64,000 nt of DNA from contig JAOPHQ010004854.1 in the NCBI GenBank assembly GCA_030340625.1, positions 140,001-204,000 on the forward strand, given 5' to 3'. The position numbers were made by a program, and so were the translations under genes. The number at the start of each line of letters is the position of its first letter. Position 1 is the first letter of the stretch. Below are positions 35,647 through 49,925 of the stretch, piece after piece. The notes below the pieces were generated by a model that saw only the letters and a program-made list of their open reading frames with translations, was not told where the DNA came from and did not search any database. The stretch is from Merluccius polli. Lineage: Eukaryota > Chordata > Actinopteri > Gadiformes > Merlucciidae.

Positions 35647-36546
35647 TAGGGCTGTCAAAATTAACGCGTTAACGCGAGATGATTAATTTCTGGAATTAAC
35701 GGCGATAATTTTTTTAACGCATTAACGCATTCCCACCCTGTTTTACCCACAATTCAACCCCCGGCGCGTTCATTCCTCGTCGCGTAAAGTCCAAAACACC
35801 ACCGCCGAACGGCGCTCGTCAAAACAGTCGCCCCTATTATTTTCTATGTACACCCCCGCTTCCTATGTGTGCTAGGGGCGGCACTTGACGCGCGTCATTG
35901 CTGACAGAGCGAGATGGAGGAGTCCAACGAACCGGTCGGCCCTCTGGATGGACAGTTCGAGTAGAAACAAAATATTTGCAGGCCCTGCTTGCCCGCAAAT
36001 ATCTAGCGACTCCTGAATCTACGGTTCCATGCGAACGACTCTTCTCAGGCTACATCCACACTACTACGTTTTCGTAGTAGTGTGGATGTATCAAACGGCG
36101 TACACACGCGTTTTAAAACGAAAACGTAGTACTGTGGATGTAGCCTCATGTAGTTCAGTCGCAGGCCATATTGTGCAGAAGAAACGGTCCGCTTTACATT
36201 CAGAACATGTCAACAAGTTAGTTTGCAACTGGCTAAAAGATGAATAAGTAAAAGGGCCGCATGTAAACATGTAATTGTGTGAAAGTGAGAGAGTTGTTTG
36301 TTCAAAAAGAAAAACGTTTCATTCAGTTGTTGCCAAAATTGTTTAGAATTAAATTATTTTTTCTGGATTTGTCGTTAATAAAAAACAAATGTAATATCCG
36401 CTTCTTGCCATTTATCTTTCTGTTCTGAGAACAGTACACAGAAAATGTGAATTTTTCAGTCATATTTAGGATTGTGATTAATCGAAATTAATTCAAGAAA
36501 CCTTGTGATTAATTAGATTAAAAATTTTAATCGTTTGACAGCCCTA
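35647..36546 (+). mobile_element. hAT element remnant with transposase C-terminus
   Basis: Ends are TAGGGCTGTCAAAATTAACG and GTTTGACAGCCCTA, with a perfect 8-bp duplication GTTTTTTC (35639-35646 and 36547-36554). The plus strand keeps YLATPESTVP-type sequence (read as SDS-like LATPESTVPCERLFS near 36000-36045) and, after a nested insertion, AGHIVQKKRSALHSEHVNKL then CNWLKDE and a stop. This is the hAT dimerisation C-terminus. The catalytic part is deleted. Confidence 0.85.
36048..36145. mobile_element. 98-bp inverted-repeat element nested in the hAT remnant
   Basis: GGCTACATCCACACTACTAC at the left and the complement GGCTACATCCACAGTACTAC from the right bound it, with TCA on both sides (36045-36047 and 36146-36148). 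Removing it with one TCA rejoins the hAT C-terminal frame (CERLFS to AGHIVQKK). It is tiny and nearly all inverted repeat. Confidence 0.72.
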
Positions 36547-36809
36547 GTTTTTTCACAGCTTTTCCTTTCAATGTTAATGATTTTAAGGATTGATTGAAAT
36601 ACAAGGACTGCTTGTTCAAAGAGTCACAGGGGGGGGGGGGGGTTTTGAACTCTTCAAGTTCAGACAAAGCTCACATGGACGGTAACACTGTGGAATACGA
36701 CAGCAGCAGCAACCTCTTGTCAGTTCTCCCTGCCGCAAGGGGTCGCTGTTGGGGTAAATAATAAATAGACAAACAGGGATGCCTAAGGTGCGAGGAGGAG
36801 GAGGACAGC

Positions 36810-38236
36810 TTAAATGGAGCTCTCGTCCGGCAGGACGTCCAGCTGCGTGTGCTTCCTCTGCTCCAGGATCCGGTTCAGCTCCTCGGTGAAGGAGTGGTAG
36901 AGCGGTGAGGTGCCCTCGTGGTCCAGCTGCCGGAGTAGCACATAGCTGTTCCCGTTCATCTTGCGCAGCACGCTGGGCAGCGTGGCCGACAGCCCGTTGG
37001 CGTAGTCGGACCCGGGCGGCGGGGGCGGCAGCGCAGGCGTGGATAGGGGCAGGGGCGGGGCAGGGGGCGGGGCCTTGCAGGGCGACGTCTGCCCCTCGCC
37101 CGGCACAATCTGGAGGAAGCCGTCCATCTCGGCCTCCAGGCTGCGCTCCGAGCTGGACCGGTGCCCCGGCCGCCCGTTGCAGTGACCCGAGATGGTCCTG
37201 AGCTCCAGGTGGGAGCTCCGCTCCGTCTCGCCCAGGATCCGCAGCCCCTGCTGGGAGAACTTGCGCTGGCGCCGAGAGGCGGCCGAGCAGCAGCTGACGT
37301 ACAGTAGCACCACGGTGAGCACCAGGCACAGCCCACCCAGCACGGCCACCAGGGAGATGTACACCGCCTCCATGTGCCGGTAGGTCCTGGTCTCTGGTGC
37401 CAAGGGCGGCGGGGCGGGCGGGGAGGGCAGGGGCTGCTCTGTGGGACCGGCAGTGGCGGCGGTGAACTCAGTGGGACTGGGAGTGGGGGAGGTCGGCGAG
37501 GGGTCACTCGTTATGTCGACGGGAAAATTGGGGTCGGTGTGGACCCGGACCGAGTACTGGCGGACGGGAACCCAGATGGCGTTTTCCACGGCAAAGCAGC
37601 GGTACGTGCCGCTCTGCGTGGCGCGGGCTCCCACAATGAGCAGACCGTCGGTGCCCACCCGGTAGCCGGCGTTGAGGCCGTAGCCCTGGAGCTCGCGGCC
37701 GTTGAGTGTCCAGCGGGGCGAGGCCAGGTTGGAGCGCAGCTCGCACTGCAGCAGCACATCATCACCCGACATGACGGAGCGCCCCCGCTGGGCCACTGGG
37801 AAACAGCAGACAAGAAGGACAAATACAAACGGTAAATACATGTCATGTCGATCGTCTCTTTTTGGAAATCAAGTCTGTGTGTGTGTGTGTGTTGCAACAT
37901 ATACCGTTTCCTGTGCTGTTTCTGCAGCCCCTGGTTCCTCTGATAATGTCCTGGGTTAGGTTTGACCTGGAACAAGTTTAACAGTTTTGTCATATAAATA
38001 CAGTTGTATTTTAAGAATTTGAGCATGGTGCTTAAACAAACAAAATGAGAGAAAAGGAATACATTGTTGATAGTCAGATAAAAACTAAATATTCAACCAA
38101 AACCCCACTGACAAGTTCAGAGTTGGTGACAACTCTGAAAGAGACCTTAGAAATCCTGAGGCAGCACTGTAAACAGATTGTCTAGTTCGTAGTTGGTCTA
38201 ATCAATGTTTGATAGTTTTCAGGTTTTCCCCAGACA

Positions 38237-38278
<42 letters not shown>

Positions 38279-41200
38279 GTATATCTCAGTAAATTTCACT
38301 GTTTAGCGTTTAGTTGAAATGTACAGATATTAACACCCTATAATTCAACCTCAGCTTGGCTTTATTAGCTGTGCCTGAAGCACAAAGAGAAGACCCCACA
38401 GGAAGGGCTGTGACTTCAGTGTAATGCAGAGTAAGATGTCTGCAACTCGCTCACACACAGTGAGTCAACCAGGATACAAAACAGCCCCCAGGTCCTCTAC
38501 CAATCTCGATGTGTGAATTTGCATGTTTGGATGTGTCTTTGTGAATGGGTGTGTGTGCGCGGGTGTGTCTTTGTGAATGTGTATGTGTGTGTCTTTGTGT
38601 GTGTGTGTCTGCATGTGTGTGTGCGCACAAAGCCGCCTCCAGCCCTATTGTGAGATCTCTGTGTATGTGTATATTAATCTTCCATCATATAATCATCCAC
38701 CAAATTGATCCCTAAACTATAATATAAACCACCAGTTCCATTGTGATCACACACATACAGACACACACAAACTCTGCCTCACCTCTGGCCGTGTGACGCC
38801 ATCTCCACACAGTTCTTCTTGTCCCAGGCGCAGAAGGGGTCCCTGGCGAACAAGCAGTCGTAACAGGAAGTGTACCTCTGGCAGGTTGCCATGGGCACCC
38901 CGACCACGGCCGTGTGGGAGCCCACGAACACACTGCGCTGCGAGGGGGAGAGATGGTCATCATCATGTGACACAACCAGGGCTGTAACGCGGCATCCCAT
39001 CGGAGGGATGCCGCCATCGGAAATCGGAGGTTGAATTAAACGACGCGTCAAGCCTCAATGTCATTTGACATCATTTCAACATGGCCACCCACATCGTATA
39101 CGGTGTGAAAAAATATACATTTGATAAGATTGTATGAATTTGAAACACATTTTTGGATTTTGAAAATGTTGAGATTGCTTTCAGACTAATCAGCACACCA
39201 ATGCAACAGTTGATTAAACCCATACAATTAAACGTTAATGTTGTTATTAGCTGTTTCAAGAGTGCGTTTGTAAGTAAACCACTTTTCAAAATGATTAGTT
39301 TAGACCCCCCCCCACTTTGACCATGTTTTTGCCTTGCACCCAAATTCTCACATAACACGCACACACACACACTTACACACGAGAGCGCTGCTAACGTTAG
39401 CTAGTCATTGATGCCAGGTAGCTGAGTTAAGGTGGGTCACACTGTCACCACAGAATGTACAGGAAATTGTTAACGTACCAAAAATCAATGGTTGGCATTT
39501 AACTAAATGTTTGTATTTTGTTCGCCTGTTGCTTGTAGCCTTCTCGTTTTTAATTGAACAGAAATTGCAATTGCATGCAAGCATAAAGAGATCCTACACA
39601 ATGGTTATTATTAAAGATGGCTCTGAATTAGTCATCAAATCAATTTCTGTACTTTTAGCTTTTTGATATCTTCATATATATGATCTGGGGCCAACCACTT
39701 CCTCTGGATGAAATTACAAAATGTACCCATCATTTTTCTCATGCTAGTATTGCCAGATAAAAGTATCAAACCACCTGTTAGAAAGGCACCAGAATACAGG
39801 AAATGATATCTACTCTGTTAACATTTTCCTGGTGGAGGACCCCAAGAAACTCGTTACATTGGGGGTCCTCCCACCCACATTTTCTATGCTTCCTACACCC
39901 ATGAACGTGAGCATCCATGTTTTCCGACTTTGTAGCTCGACGCAGTCATGCAGATGTCAGTGTTTCTCAAATGGGGTTATAAGAGTCAAACAGGACCAGA
40001 CAGAGAGAGACAGACAGACAAACTGACCAGACAGACAGACAGACTGGACAGATAGTCACAAACATAAACACGCGTATGAAGCAATACTCTCTTAGATTAG
40101 AAAATATCAAAGTGTGGCGCTTCCCCCTTAACATACATATGTATACATAACCTACTTATAGAATAGATACATATACATACCATGACTGGGGCCAAGACTA
40201 AGCTTTCTATGGGCTGAGGCTTATCAAACAGCTGCAGCTCCTCGATGATGTGCATTTCTCCCGCTATCTCTACCGCTCTGTGCAGCCAGCCATGATCTAC
40301 GAAACACAAAACATTGAGCTTTGATTAGAACAGACAAGATGTAAACAAGTTATTCTATCCATTCACTGGAAATTAAAATTGACATTTGTTAACTGTCAAT
40401 GTTCACCTTAATAGACCATTACCACAAACATACACATAATTCAACAATGTGTAGCAATTTAAGTTATTTTTCATTGAGTTATTTTACATCAAATCTAATA
40501 TACCGGTATGTTATTTCCTCTACAGCAGGATTTTTGGACTTGTAGAAGACTTTCCTCCTGGAATATCATTTATAAATATCATCCATCTGCTGCAAGTCAA
40601 ACTTTGTAACACATAGTGGGATAGCAATGGTACGCAGGTGTAATTGTATGTGAAAACCAACAAATCAAAGCAACGACATCCTGCCTACTTTTCCCCGCCC
40701 CATGTCCGGATTTTTCCAGAAGTAAAACATGCTCCAAATAAAGCAATTTCCAGAATTTTCGGTTCGAGTGAAATGCTTGAAAAAAACCCACCAACCCAAC
40801 AACTCACCGGTTCCTAAGAAGAACACAGGATATACGTTTCCATCCAGCGCCGTCACCTTGTGTACGGCGATCTTGACGTAGTTGACGTTCCTCTTGAACA
40901 TGAGAGGGCGCGCGCCCACGGGGTGCACCTGGCCGGCCACCAGGGGGTGCCGCCTGGCGAAGGTGAGGACGTCGTCAGGCAGGTCCCGGGATGAGTTTAT
41001 ACCCTGGGACCTGTGCACATCTGTGATACACTGGAGACAGGACCGGACAGACAGACAGACGGAGTGAGGGGCAAATGGAGATGGACGAACAGGCAGACAA
41101 GGCAGACAAGGCAGGCAGGCATACAGATAGACAGGACAGACAAGACAAACAGGATCAGACAGAGCAGACCAGACAGTCACAAACATAAAGAGTGAGTGAA

Positions 41201-43189
41201 ACAAAGATAATACAATAGAGAGCGTGAGATGAAAGGACGAGAAAGGAAGCGAGAGAGAGACATGATTACATTTTTCTATTAAGGGCGTAAATGAATAAAT
41301 GGAGAGGGATTAAAAGTGAAAGGAGATACGGTAGATAAGGTAAGTGGTGGTGGAGGTGCTGGTGGTAGTGATGTTGGGGTGGTGGAGGTGTGGTGGAGGT
41401 GGTGGTAGTGGTGGTGGTGGTCTTGGGGTGGAGGTGGGGTGGTGGTGGTGGAGGAGGCGTGGGGGTGATGGTGGTGGGGTGGAGGTAGGGTGGTGGTGTG
41501 GGGTGGAGGTGGTGGTAGTGGTGCTGGTGGTCTTGGGGTGGAGGTGGGGTGGTGGTGGGGTGGAGGTAGGGTGGTGGTGTGGGGTGGAGGTGGTGGTGGA
41601 GGTGGTGGTGGTGGTGGGGTGTGGGGGTTAAGAAGGGAGGTTGGGTCTTACAGAGCCAGGTCTCGGTTCTGGAACCTTCCCTGTGTATTCCCTCCACTTG
41701 GAGTCCTGGACCTCCATGTAGGGGCCGTCAAACGCCTGCTGCACATCCACGAAAGAGTACTGGCAGATGGCCGATGCCTTTATGTTCTTCCTGAAACACG
41801 ACACCAGCCACAGACAAAAACAGGGAAGGTGTGGGGCGATTCATTATTCAACACTCTATTTCTTTAGTGTTATCTGGGAGCCAAGCGTCTCCCGGATCAG
41901 TTTCCAAACCCATTAAAAAACATGCAGACCTCCGCTGACAGAGTGAACGGTAAACAAACATAGGAAAATGTTAGGAGGGTGAATCATGTAGGTGCAGCCG
42001 TGGGCGTAAAGTGTGGATTTGGACACTCCTGCTTTTCTTCTTCTTCTTCTTCTTCTTCTTCTTCTTCTTCTTCTTCTCGGTGTGATCTTGGGATCTGAAA
42101 CACGGCCGTCATCATGTCACTGACAGCCGGTGTAATCCTCTCTCCTTATCTCCAGCTTACTCACGCTTAGTCGGCGAGCTACAAAGTAGTTCTCAAAGTC
42201 TATTTTGCAGTGAAAAGGCAGGTCTCTGGCTGAGTCAGGGAACAGTGAACTAAGCCCACTTTTGTTTTTCTCTGTTTGCCTCTAAAAGAACACCCCCCCC
42301 ACACACACAACATTACAACCATGACTCTGAAACTGTTCAAGGCACCAAAACGACAACCGCAAAAAATAACTTAACAGGAATGAAAACGTCAACAAAAATG
42401 AAATCCAATTTACTGATCCAGAACAGAAGCGTTAATTAATTTCTCTGAAAACTTTTAATAACGTTATTATTTCTTTCCTATTCCAAGTCCATTTGAGAAT
42501 GTTTAATTGGGTACATAAAATAATCGCACCTTCGCCGTATCGACTCATGTTGTATCGACTCATCGACCCCTGTTGTAAATTAGGTTTTTGTAAATGACAA
42601 CAGCATGAGTTGAGGTCCTAAGCTTAACCCCTTCCCTGGCCCGCAGGTAAGATTAGTGACGGGTTAGACATGTCTGAATCACATTCTCCGGGGCCATTGT
42701 GTGTAGGGACCCACGTAGGGACTTCAAAACCATTCCAGCGAGAGAAATGAGAGCCAACTGAAAGCAGGAGCCGTCTTGGAAGCTAATAGACGTCCCTCAA
42801 GGGGGGCTGAGTCACCGCTACACAACATGTATAATCTAACACATAGCCATGTGCATATCTTTAACCTGACACAGTGTAAAGAACGATAGGAGGCAAGAAA
42901 GAGAGGAAGAGAGAAAGAAAGAAAGAAAAATGGAGATAAAGAAAGAACGAAAGAAAGAGCAAGAAAGAAAAGAAAGAAAGAGAAAAAAGAAAGAATGAAA
43001 GAAAGACAGAGAGAAATAAATAAAGAAAAATGGAGATAAAGAAAGAAAAAAGGAAAGAAATAAAGAAAGAGCAAGAAAGAAAAGAAAGAGAAAAAAAAGA
43101 AAGGAAAGAAAAAATCTCACAAGTCGTAACAGATAGAAATAGAAGCTGAAATGTAATATCCATGAAGTTTGGTGAAGAGACACACAAAA

Positions 43190-43283
<94 letters not shown>

Positions 43284-43284
43284 T

Positions 43285-43366
<82 letters not shown>

Positions 43367-43387
43367 AGAGAGAGAGAGAGAGAGTGT

Positions 43388-43486
<99 letters not shown>

Positions 43487-45501
43487 GGGAGAGGGAGAGA
43501 GAGAGCCAGCTATATTGTTACTGCACTCCACTGCACTCTCCTCTCCGTAAAATGTAAAAACCCCGGGGCCTAGTTTCCTAGTTTTCTGCAGCAGGACTCT
43601 GCCTCTCAGCACCAGCACATTTTTAGATGTCTTCTCCTGACAGCCATTGGCCCATGATGATGATATCATCACAATCACCCTGAATGCAGCCACCACTTCT
43701 ATTTAAACATAGTTGGCTAACTGAGTTAGCTCCCTGTCATAGCTACTTCACTCAACCTCTCTGTTTGGGTCGCCCTGTATTACAGTGTAAGAGCCATATC
43801 TTAAGGAACATTAAAGTATATAGTTTGAAGAATGTGGAATATGAATTTACATATTTAGCTTGCATTTTTAGTTTGATAGTAACATTAGTCAGCAACATTA
43901 AGGACTTGCATATTTGTTTTGTAATTAGTTTGTTGAAGTAACGCTTCCGTAGACGTATAAATTAGGTTATTTATACGTAAGCAACTTTATTAGTCAAGAA
44001 AGAACAGACAAAGATGTCTACGGAGCAACATAGTTTTTTGACCCTATTTAAATGTGTGTTTTGTACTGTTACTTTCATTTCAGTAAACAGTTCAAACTTA
44101 CCTTGGAGACGTGTTTTATTATTTGGAGTCAAGCTCATTGCTTCTTGTGGACATCCCAGGTGTTTGACACTAGATACTGTTTAGTCTCAGCCTTAAACTC
44201 GACATGATTCTCACAGGGGCGAAATTCCCGGGGGGGGGGGGGGGAATTTATATTTCAGGGAAATGTCCAGCGATCTGACTTTGCCGATGAAGTGACTCTC
44301 CCGACCCGATTGGTCCCCCCCAATGTGTGACTCACTATTTCGCCCTTGGATTCTCATTGGCTGTCAGCACTGTCACTCACAGGAATGTAGACTTAGCTCC
44401 GGCGTGACATGGGTGAATCGGCGAGACAAGTATTACAGTAATGCTGGCACAATGGAAAGCTTGAGTCTCTCCGAAACCATCTCAGAACAGAGTGCAGAAC
44501 AGAATCACCTCAAACAGGTAAAGGGGCAACAGAACACCTGCCTGCTCTTAAGACACTTAATGGTGTTCGTAAAATATTTATCCTCAAAGTGTAGAATGCA
44601 AAATGGAGGCCACAGCCATAGCATATTATTGACAGTAGCTCACAGGAGACAAATGCAACAGAAGGACAAATAAACACCAAAAAACAAATAACTAAACATA
44701 CAGGCTACAGTCAAATATTGTTCCCCCATCACAGGAGGCAAATACACCTGTGGCGTCTCGTGTGATGTCACCATCGTCGCAACATCGTCACAACATCGCC
44801 ACAACAACATTGTCTCAACAACATCGTCTCAACATCGTCTCAACAACATCGTCTCAACATCGTCTCAACATCGTCTCAACATCGTCTCAACAACATCGTC
44901 TCAACATCGTCTCAACAACATCGTCTCAACATCGTCTCAACAACATCGTCTCAACATCGTCTCAACAACATCGTCTCAACATCGTCTCAACAACATCGTC
45001 TCAACAACATCGTCTCAACATCGTCTCAACATCGTCTCAACATCGTCTCAACAACATCGTCACAACAACATCATCTCAACAACATCGTCACAACAACATC
45101 GTCACAACAACATCATCTCAACAACATCGTCACAACAACATCATCTCACCATTCAAGGCCGAAGATGCCGTAGAAGACAGAGGCGTGTGCGTCGGGTCCC
45201 TGCAGGACGAACACGCTGCGCATGACGTTGAGGTGCAGCTCGTAGTCGGGCACGGAGCACACCATCCTGGCCTTGAGGAAAGACGTCCACTTCCTCTGCA
45301 GGGTCCTCTGACCGCCCCAGTCGCTCTGTAGACACCAGCCAGCGTGGAACCCAGTGAGAGACATGATGGATGAGATGAAGTCCTGCCATGACATTGATGA
45401 ACTCTGCCAGATATATATTTAACCAATCACCAATCACTCATACGCGTGCGTGTACATGTACATGTACACGCACGCACCTACACACAGACATACCCACGCA
45501 G

Positions 45502-45534
<33 letters not shown>

Positions 45535-45654
45535 ACTTGCACTTGCATTCATGCTGATTCATGCAGGTGCACACGCACACACACACACACCACTATTAAA
45601 TTATATTTATCATTTGAAATCATAAATCTGTGCTCCTGCACACACGCACACATG

Positions 45655-45701
<47 letters not shown>

Positions 45702-45932
45702 ACACGCACACACACACACACGCACACACACAGCGGGGGAGCGATGGGCTACAGGATGCTGGGTAGAAGGAGGGCGAAGAAGGTTCTAGAGTGCAGCTGA
45801 ATGCGGGTGCGTTGGCTCACACTGTGCCTACTGTAGCACATTCCCTCTAATTGCATTTGGGCAGCACTGTGAGACAAGGCTAGAGGAGGCTTCTTCTGGA
45901 AGGAGTGATTTAGCGCACCTCATTTAGGAGAA

Positions 45933-45973
<41 letters not shown>

Positions 45974-48900
45974 AAGAGAGAGAGAGCGAGAGAGAGGGAG
46001 GAAGAGAGAGAGGGAGAAGGCCAGAGAGATACAGTTGATAGGCCTCTTTTTTTTAGGTTAGTTTAAATTAGACAACGCTCTATCACTCTTAATTTACACC
46101 TTTCACCGACATATACCTAACACTTAAAAAACTCCACTGTCCCCGTTATAAGAGAGCAGGCAACAACAACAACAACAACAATAAAAACTCATTAAGATCT
46201 AAGAGGAGAAACAGAAGAGAAAAGCCTCCATTTGTATTGATGGCAGTGGGCAGTCGCCACAATTGGTTGTTTTGTTCTGACAAAAAACGAGACAGAGATG
46301 AAGAGAAAATAGCAAGAAATTTCTATTAGAATATAAAATATTATATATTATAAAACGGATAGTTCCGGTCCTTGATGCTGATTGACTTGAAGGCGTTGTA
46401 AAATACAAACACACATCTGCATAACAATTAATCTTTAGTATTAATGTGCCTGCATGCTAAAGCCTGTATGCTAGCCTGTGTTGCTTGGCAACCATTTTGC
46501 TGTCTCGAGGAACTATATTGCTTGGCGGAAGAATTATGTGTTTTTTTTTCAATAGAAGATGGCATGTTACGTTGCTGCGTGTGTTTATTTTGTGAAATCT
46601 TACTAGGTAGTCTATAGTATCCATTTTAGTAACCGTTTTGCGTCGTGCCTCACGACGCCCCCTTACTGCTCTAACATCACTGTAAACCACGGCCCCTTGT
46701 GGCTCTTTGCTTGATTCAACCCGAGGACTGTTGTAGACGGCAGTGTCTCTGGAACAGTCTGCTATCAGTGCTAGCTATACGCTAGCAGTGTCCTCTGCGG
46801 TGAACCGCCAGCACGCTGTCTGTGGCTCCAGCTGGTTCCCTCCCTGCGCATTGATGCCATCTGTGGTGAGGGTTCTCTGGGTGAATCTGGGTTAGCCGTT
46901 AGCAACCCGCTAGGATTTAGTGTTCCCCTGCTAGGAGTTAGCGCTCACAGCACTTTGCGGTTTAGATCCGTGAAACCCACATCCTGGGTAAATCTGGAGC
47001 TCTGCTGGCAGTGATCACGGAGAACATGCCCGCATACACACCGCAGCAAAACAAGATGAACCAGTTTTTCCATCATACCATTTCACACTTCTAGAAAGAG
47101 GTGTTATTTTTACACACAACCGACGTCATTATCTGCTAATATGGGTCATTATCTCACATAAAACGGGGGCTGATTGGCAGCAGAGTGGACAGATGTGACG
47201 GTGTGGATAAATGGAACAGAAAAACGGTCAAGAGTACCTCAGGCTGTTTGTCTTCACAGCACGTCGTCTAAGGACAGCCGTTCTCACTTTGTCAAACATC
47301 GTCTGTGACTCTCTTTATCACTTTCTTTAACTGTTAAGCCATCGTCTGGGACAGCCTTTCTCAAACTGTTGTAAGCCAGAGCCCAGTAGAGCTGGACCCT
47401 CAGTCTCTGGGGCCCACTGAGACCTACATAAATAAGCTGGAATATATACAGAACTTGCCAAATGAACATTAATGTCAAAATTAAGTGGATGGTTCAAGTG
47501 GATGGTCAGTGGTTGGTTCAATCAGTTTCCAGAGTGATGTGAGATGTGATTTGTTGACTGCACATTATGTTGTCGGATGGGTGAAAATATTTAATATTTC
47601 ATTTAAAGATTGGAAGTGCGGCCCAGGAGTCACTGCACCAAGGCCCGGTGGTTTGGGAAACGTTGGTCTAGGAGGCCTTTCACAGGGGCTACAGAGCCTG
47701 GGTTAGTGGGGGGGTGGTGGCCTAGTTCTGACCCGCTGCTGCCACCGCTCTAGTTCTGTCACTGCTGCTGCAGCAGCAGCTAATGAGACGGTAGGATCCC
47801 CATCGACGTTTCAGAAGTGACACTTTGATGTTTTAGAGGTTAAAGGTTCAACGTGTAAGATTATTAGTTTAAAACATTCAAAAATTAACCTTAACTTAAC
47901 AGAATGTGAAGAAGTTTTGACATTATGTCAAAGACATCTATGTATTGTGTTGCAGAGATATTTACCTTCTCATAATACCACTTTGTACATCAAGAGGCGA
48001 TTGCCGTCACTGCAGTGTCCAGTCTGCCCTCAGTCCAACATGAGGGGATGAAGAAGTACCACTGCCCAGAGGGCATATTCTAACCTCTTGTCAACCATGT
48101 TAAAAGTCCCCCCCTGGTTCGACCATTTAAAGACAGGTAGTCAATAAATGGAACAGTAAACGCAACGATGGCTTACCGAACACTTGAAGGAGAAAAAACT
48201 TGACGACGCCATAGCACAGTAAGCTTTACGCTATATCAAAGATAGATAAGAAAAGATAACATTCAAAGCAGAGCCAATGGGGTGAAAGACCAAAGACCTT
48301 TGGGAGGGACTGCATTTCCTTATTTCTTACAATAGGGGTTGAAACCACAACTTGAAAGCTTTTGGGGAGTCGTGATCGCGAACATGGATTTGGTCCAACG
48401 CTACTGATGAACATTGGGGTTCTAGCACGGCCAGAGAGAGAGATACATTGAGATGGGGAGACAGAGAGAGAGGGATAGAGAGGAGGAGGATAAAGAGAAA
48501 GGAGAGAGAGTGTGAGACAGAGAGAGAGAGAGAGAGAGACTGTGACTATGGTGAGCGAGAGAGAAAACAAGATCACCAGGCAGGAATAGTTGCTGGGGCA
48601 TGCCTGCTTGCCTGCCTGCCTGTCTGTCTGTCTGTCTGCCTGTCGGGGTAATGGTGATCGTGAGTGAAATGAGGTGGAAGAAGGAGGAGGAGGAGGAGGA
48701 GGAGGAGGAGGAGGAGGAGGAGGAGGAGGAGGGGGAGAGTGAGGAAGACGGATATAGAGAGAGTCTGAGAGAGTCTGCATATAGAGCTTGGAAGGAGGAG
48801 GAGGGGGTCGTGGGCTTCTAGTTTGCCTGGCAACAGTGGCTTCCAGGTTTTCTGAGTCAAGAAATAGTCAAGAATAGGGAGGGAACCAACCTCGTTCCCA

Positions 48901-49446
48901 GACCTTCTCATCTCGCCACAGAACTTCTGCAACGAGATGCTTTAAATGGACGTTATTGGCAAAAGAGAGAGGACTCTCAGTTACATGGGTTTAGCGGCAA
49001 GCAGTGGGAGAGGGATATCTGTTTCCGTTACATGTTTTGGATATTGCTTTGTCAAATTCTTCTTCAAAAAACACGCCGGACACAGCTCATAGCAAGTAAG
49101 AGAAATTGTTGTGGTAGACCTCCCGGTCTACCACAACGCAATTTCTGTTCTGTGTAATGCTACAATTCATGACTATCTCTAAGCCTAGGAGGGAACCACA
49201 CAATGACGCAAATTCAAGCTCACCGGTTCATCAGCTCAGAAATCAGAGTCATCCAAATAATTACAATAATAAACCCCACTCCTAATTCAAGATCAAACCT
49301 AATTATGCTCACCTCCTATTACTACCAAGTGTGTCACCACCCAATGCACTGAATAATGTAATGTACTTCACTTTAAATCTATTAAAGTCATTGAGGCCTG
49401 TTTGAGCCTATACTTTCCCTGACCCAGCAAAACTACTGCCATGATT

Positions 49447-49486
<40 letters not shown>

Positions 49487-49644
49487 CCCTCCCTCCCTAA
49501 CTTTTGCTCTTTATTTTTTATTCATATTATTTTTTATTTGTAATGCATTGAATTGTGTTTTTTTGGTGAGCGAGTCTAAGCTTTGTATAGCATCAATACA
49601 GGTGGTTTGAAAACCCAAACTCTGTCTCTCTGTCTCTCTCTGTC

Positions 49645-49693
<49 letters not shown>

Positions 49694-49886
49694 TTACAGA
49701 CACGGGCTACGCGGGCCGCCCTGGTCTGGCTGGGGTAGGCCACCTGCTCCTGGCTCCTCTCTGTGAAGAAGAAGTAGATCTTGTCATCGTCGCCGACGGA
49801 GCTGTTCATACTCTCCTTCAGCAGCGCCGAGCCCACGAAATCTGCCTCTGAGGGTCACACACACACATACATGTGCACGCACATGG

Positions 49887-49925
<39 letters not shown>

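Larger units (their letters stand above)
48430..49922. repeat. Purine, GGA, CT and CA tracts flanking sema4g exon 49693-49847
   Basis: GA at 48509-48538, CCTG/TCTG at 48600-48642, GGA at 48682-48731, CT at 49453-49484 and 49620-49690, and CA at 49857-49922. The CT tract at 49620-49690 runs straight into the exon donor edge. Confidence 0.93.

Noticed and set aside
36905..37507. Long frames in other phases over the last sema4g exon
   Set aside because: Shadows. The semaphorin Ig, membrane span and tail fix the true frame.
37796..37841. Extension of the last sema4g exon upstream to an ATG (MYLPFVFVLLVCCFP)
   Set aside because: It looks like a signal peptide but lies in intron sequence. The acceptor at 37796-37797 and the small exon 37905-37966 give matching phase and the conserved NLTQDIIRGTRGC.
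43162..43573. Arg-Glu-rich open frames
   Set aside because: Produced by the (GA)n tract. They lie inside a sema4g intron.
44750..45331. 193-residue plus-strand frame
   Set aside because: Made of the tandem array plus the antisense of sema4g exon 45150-45325.
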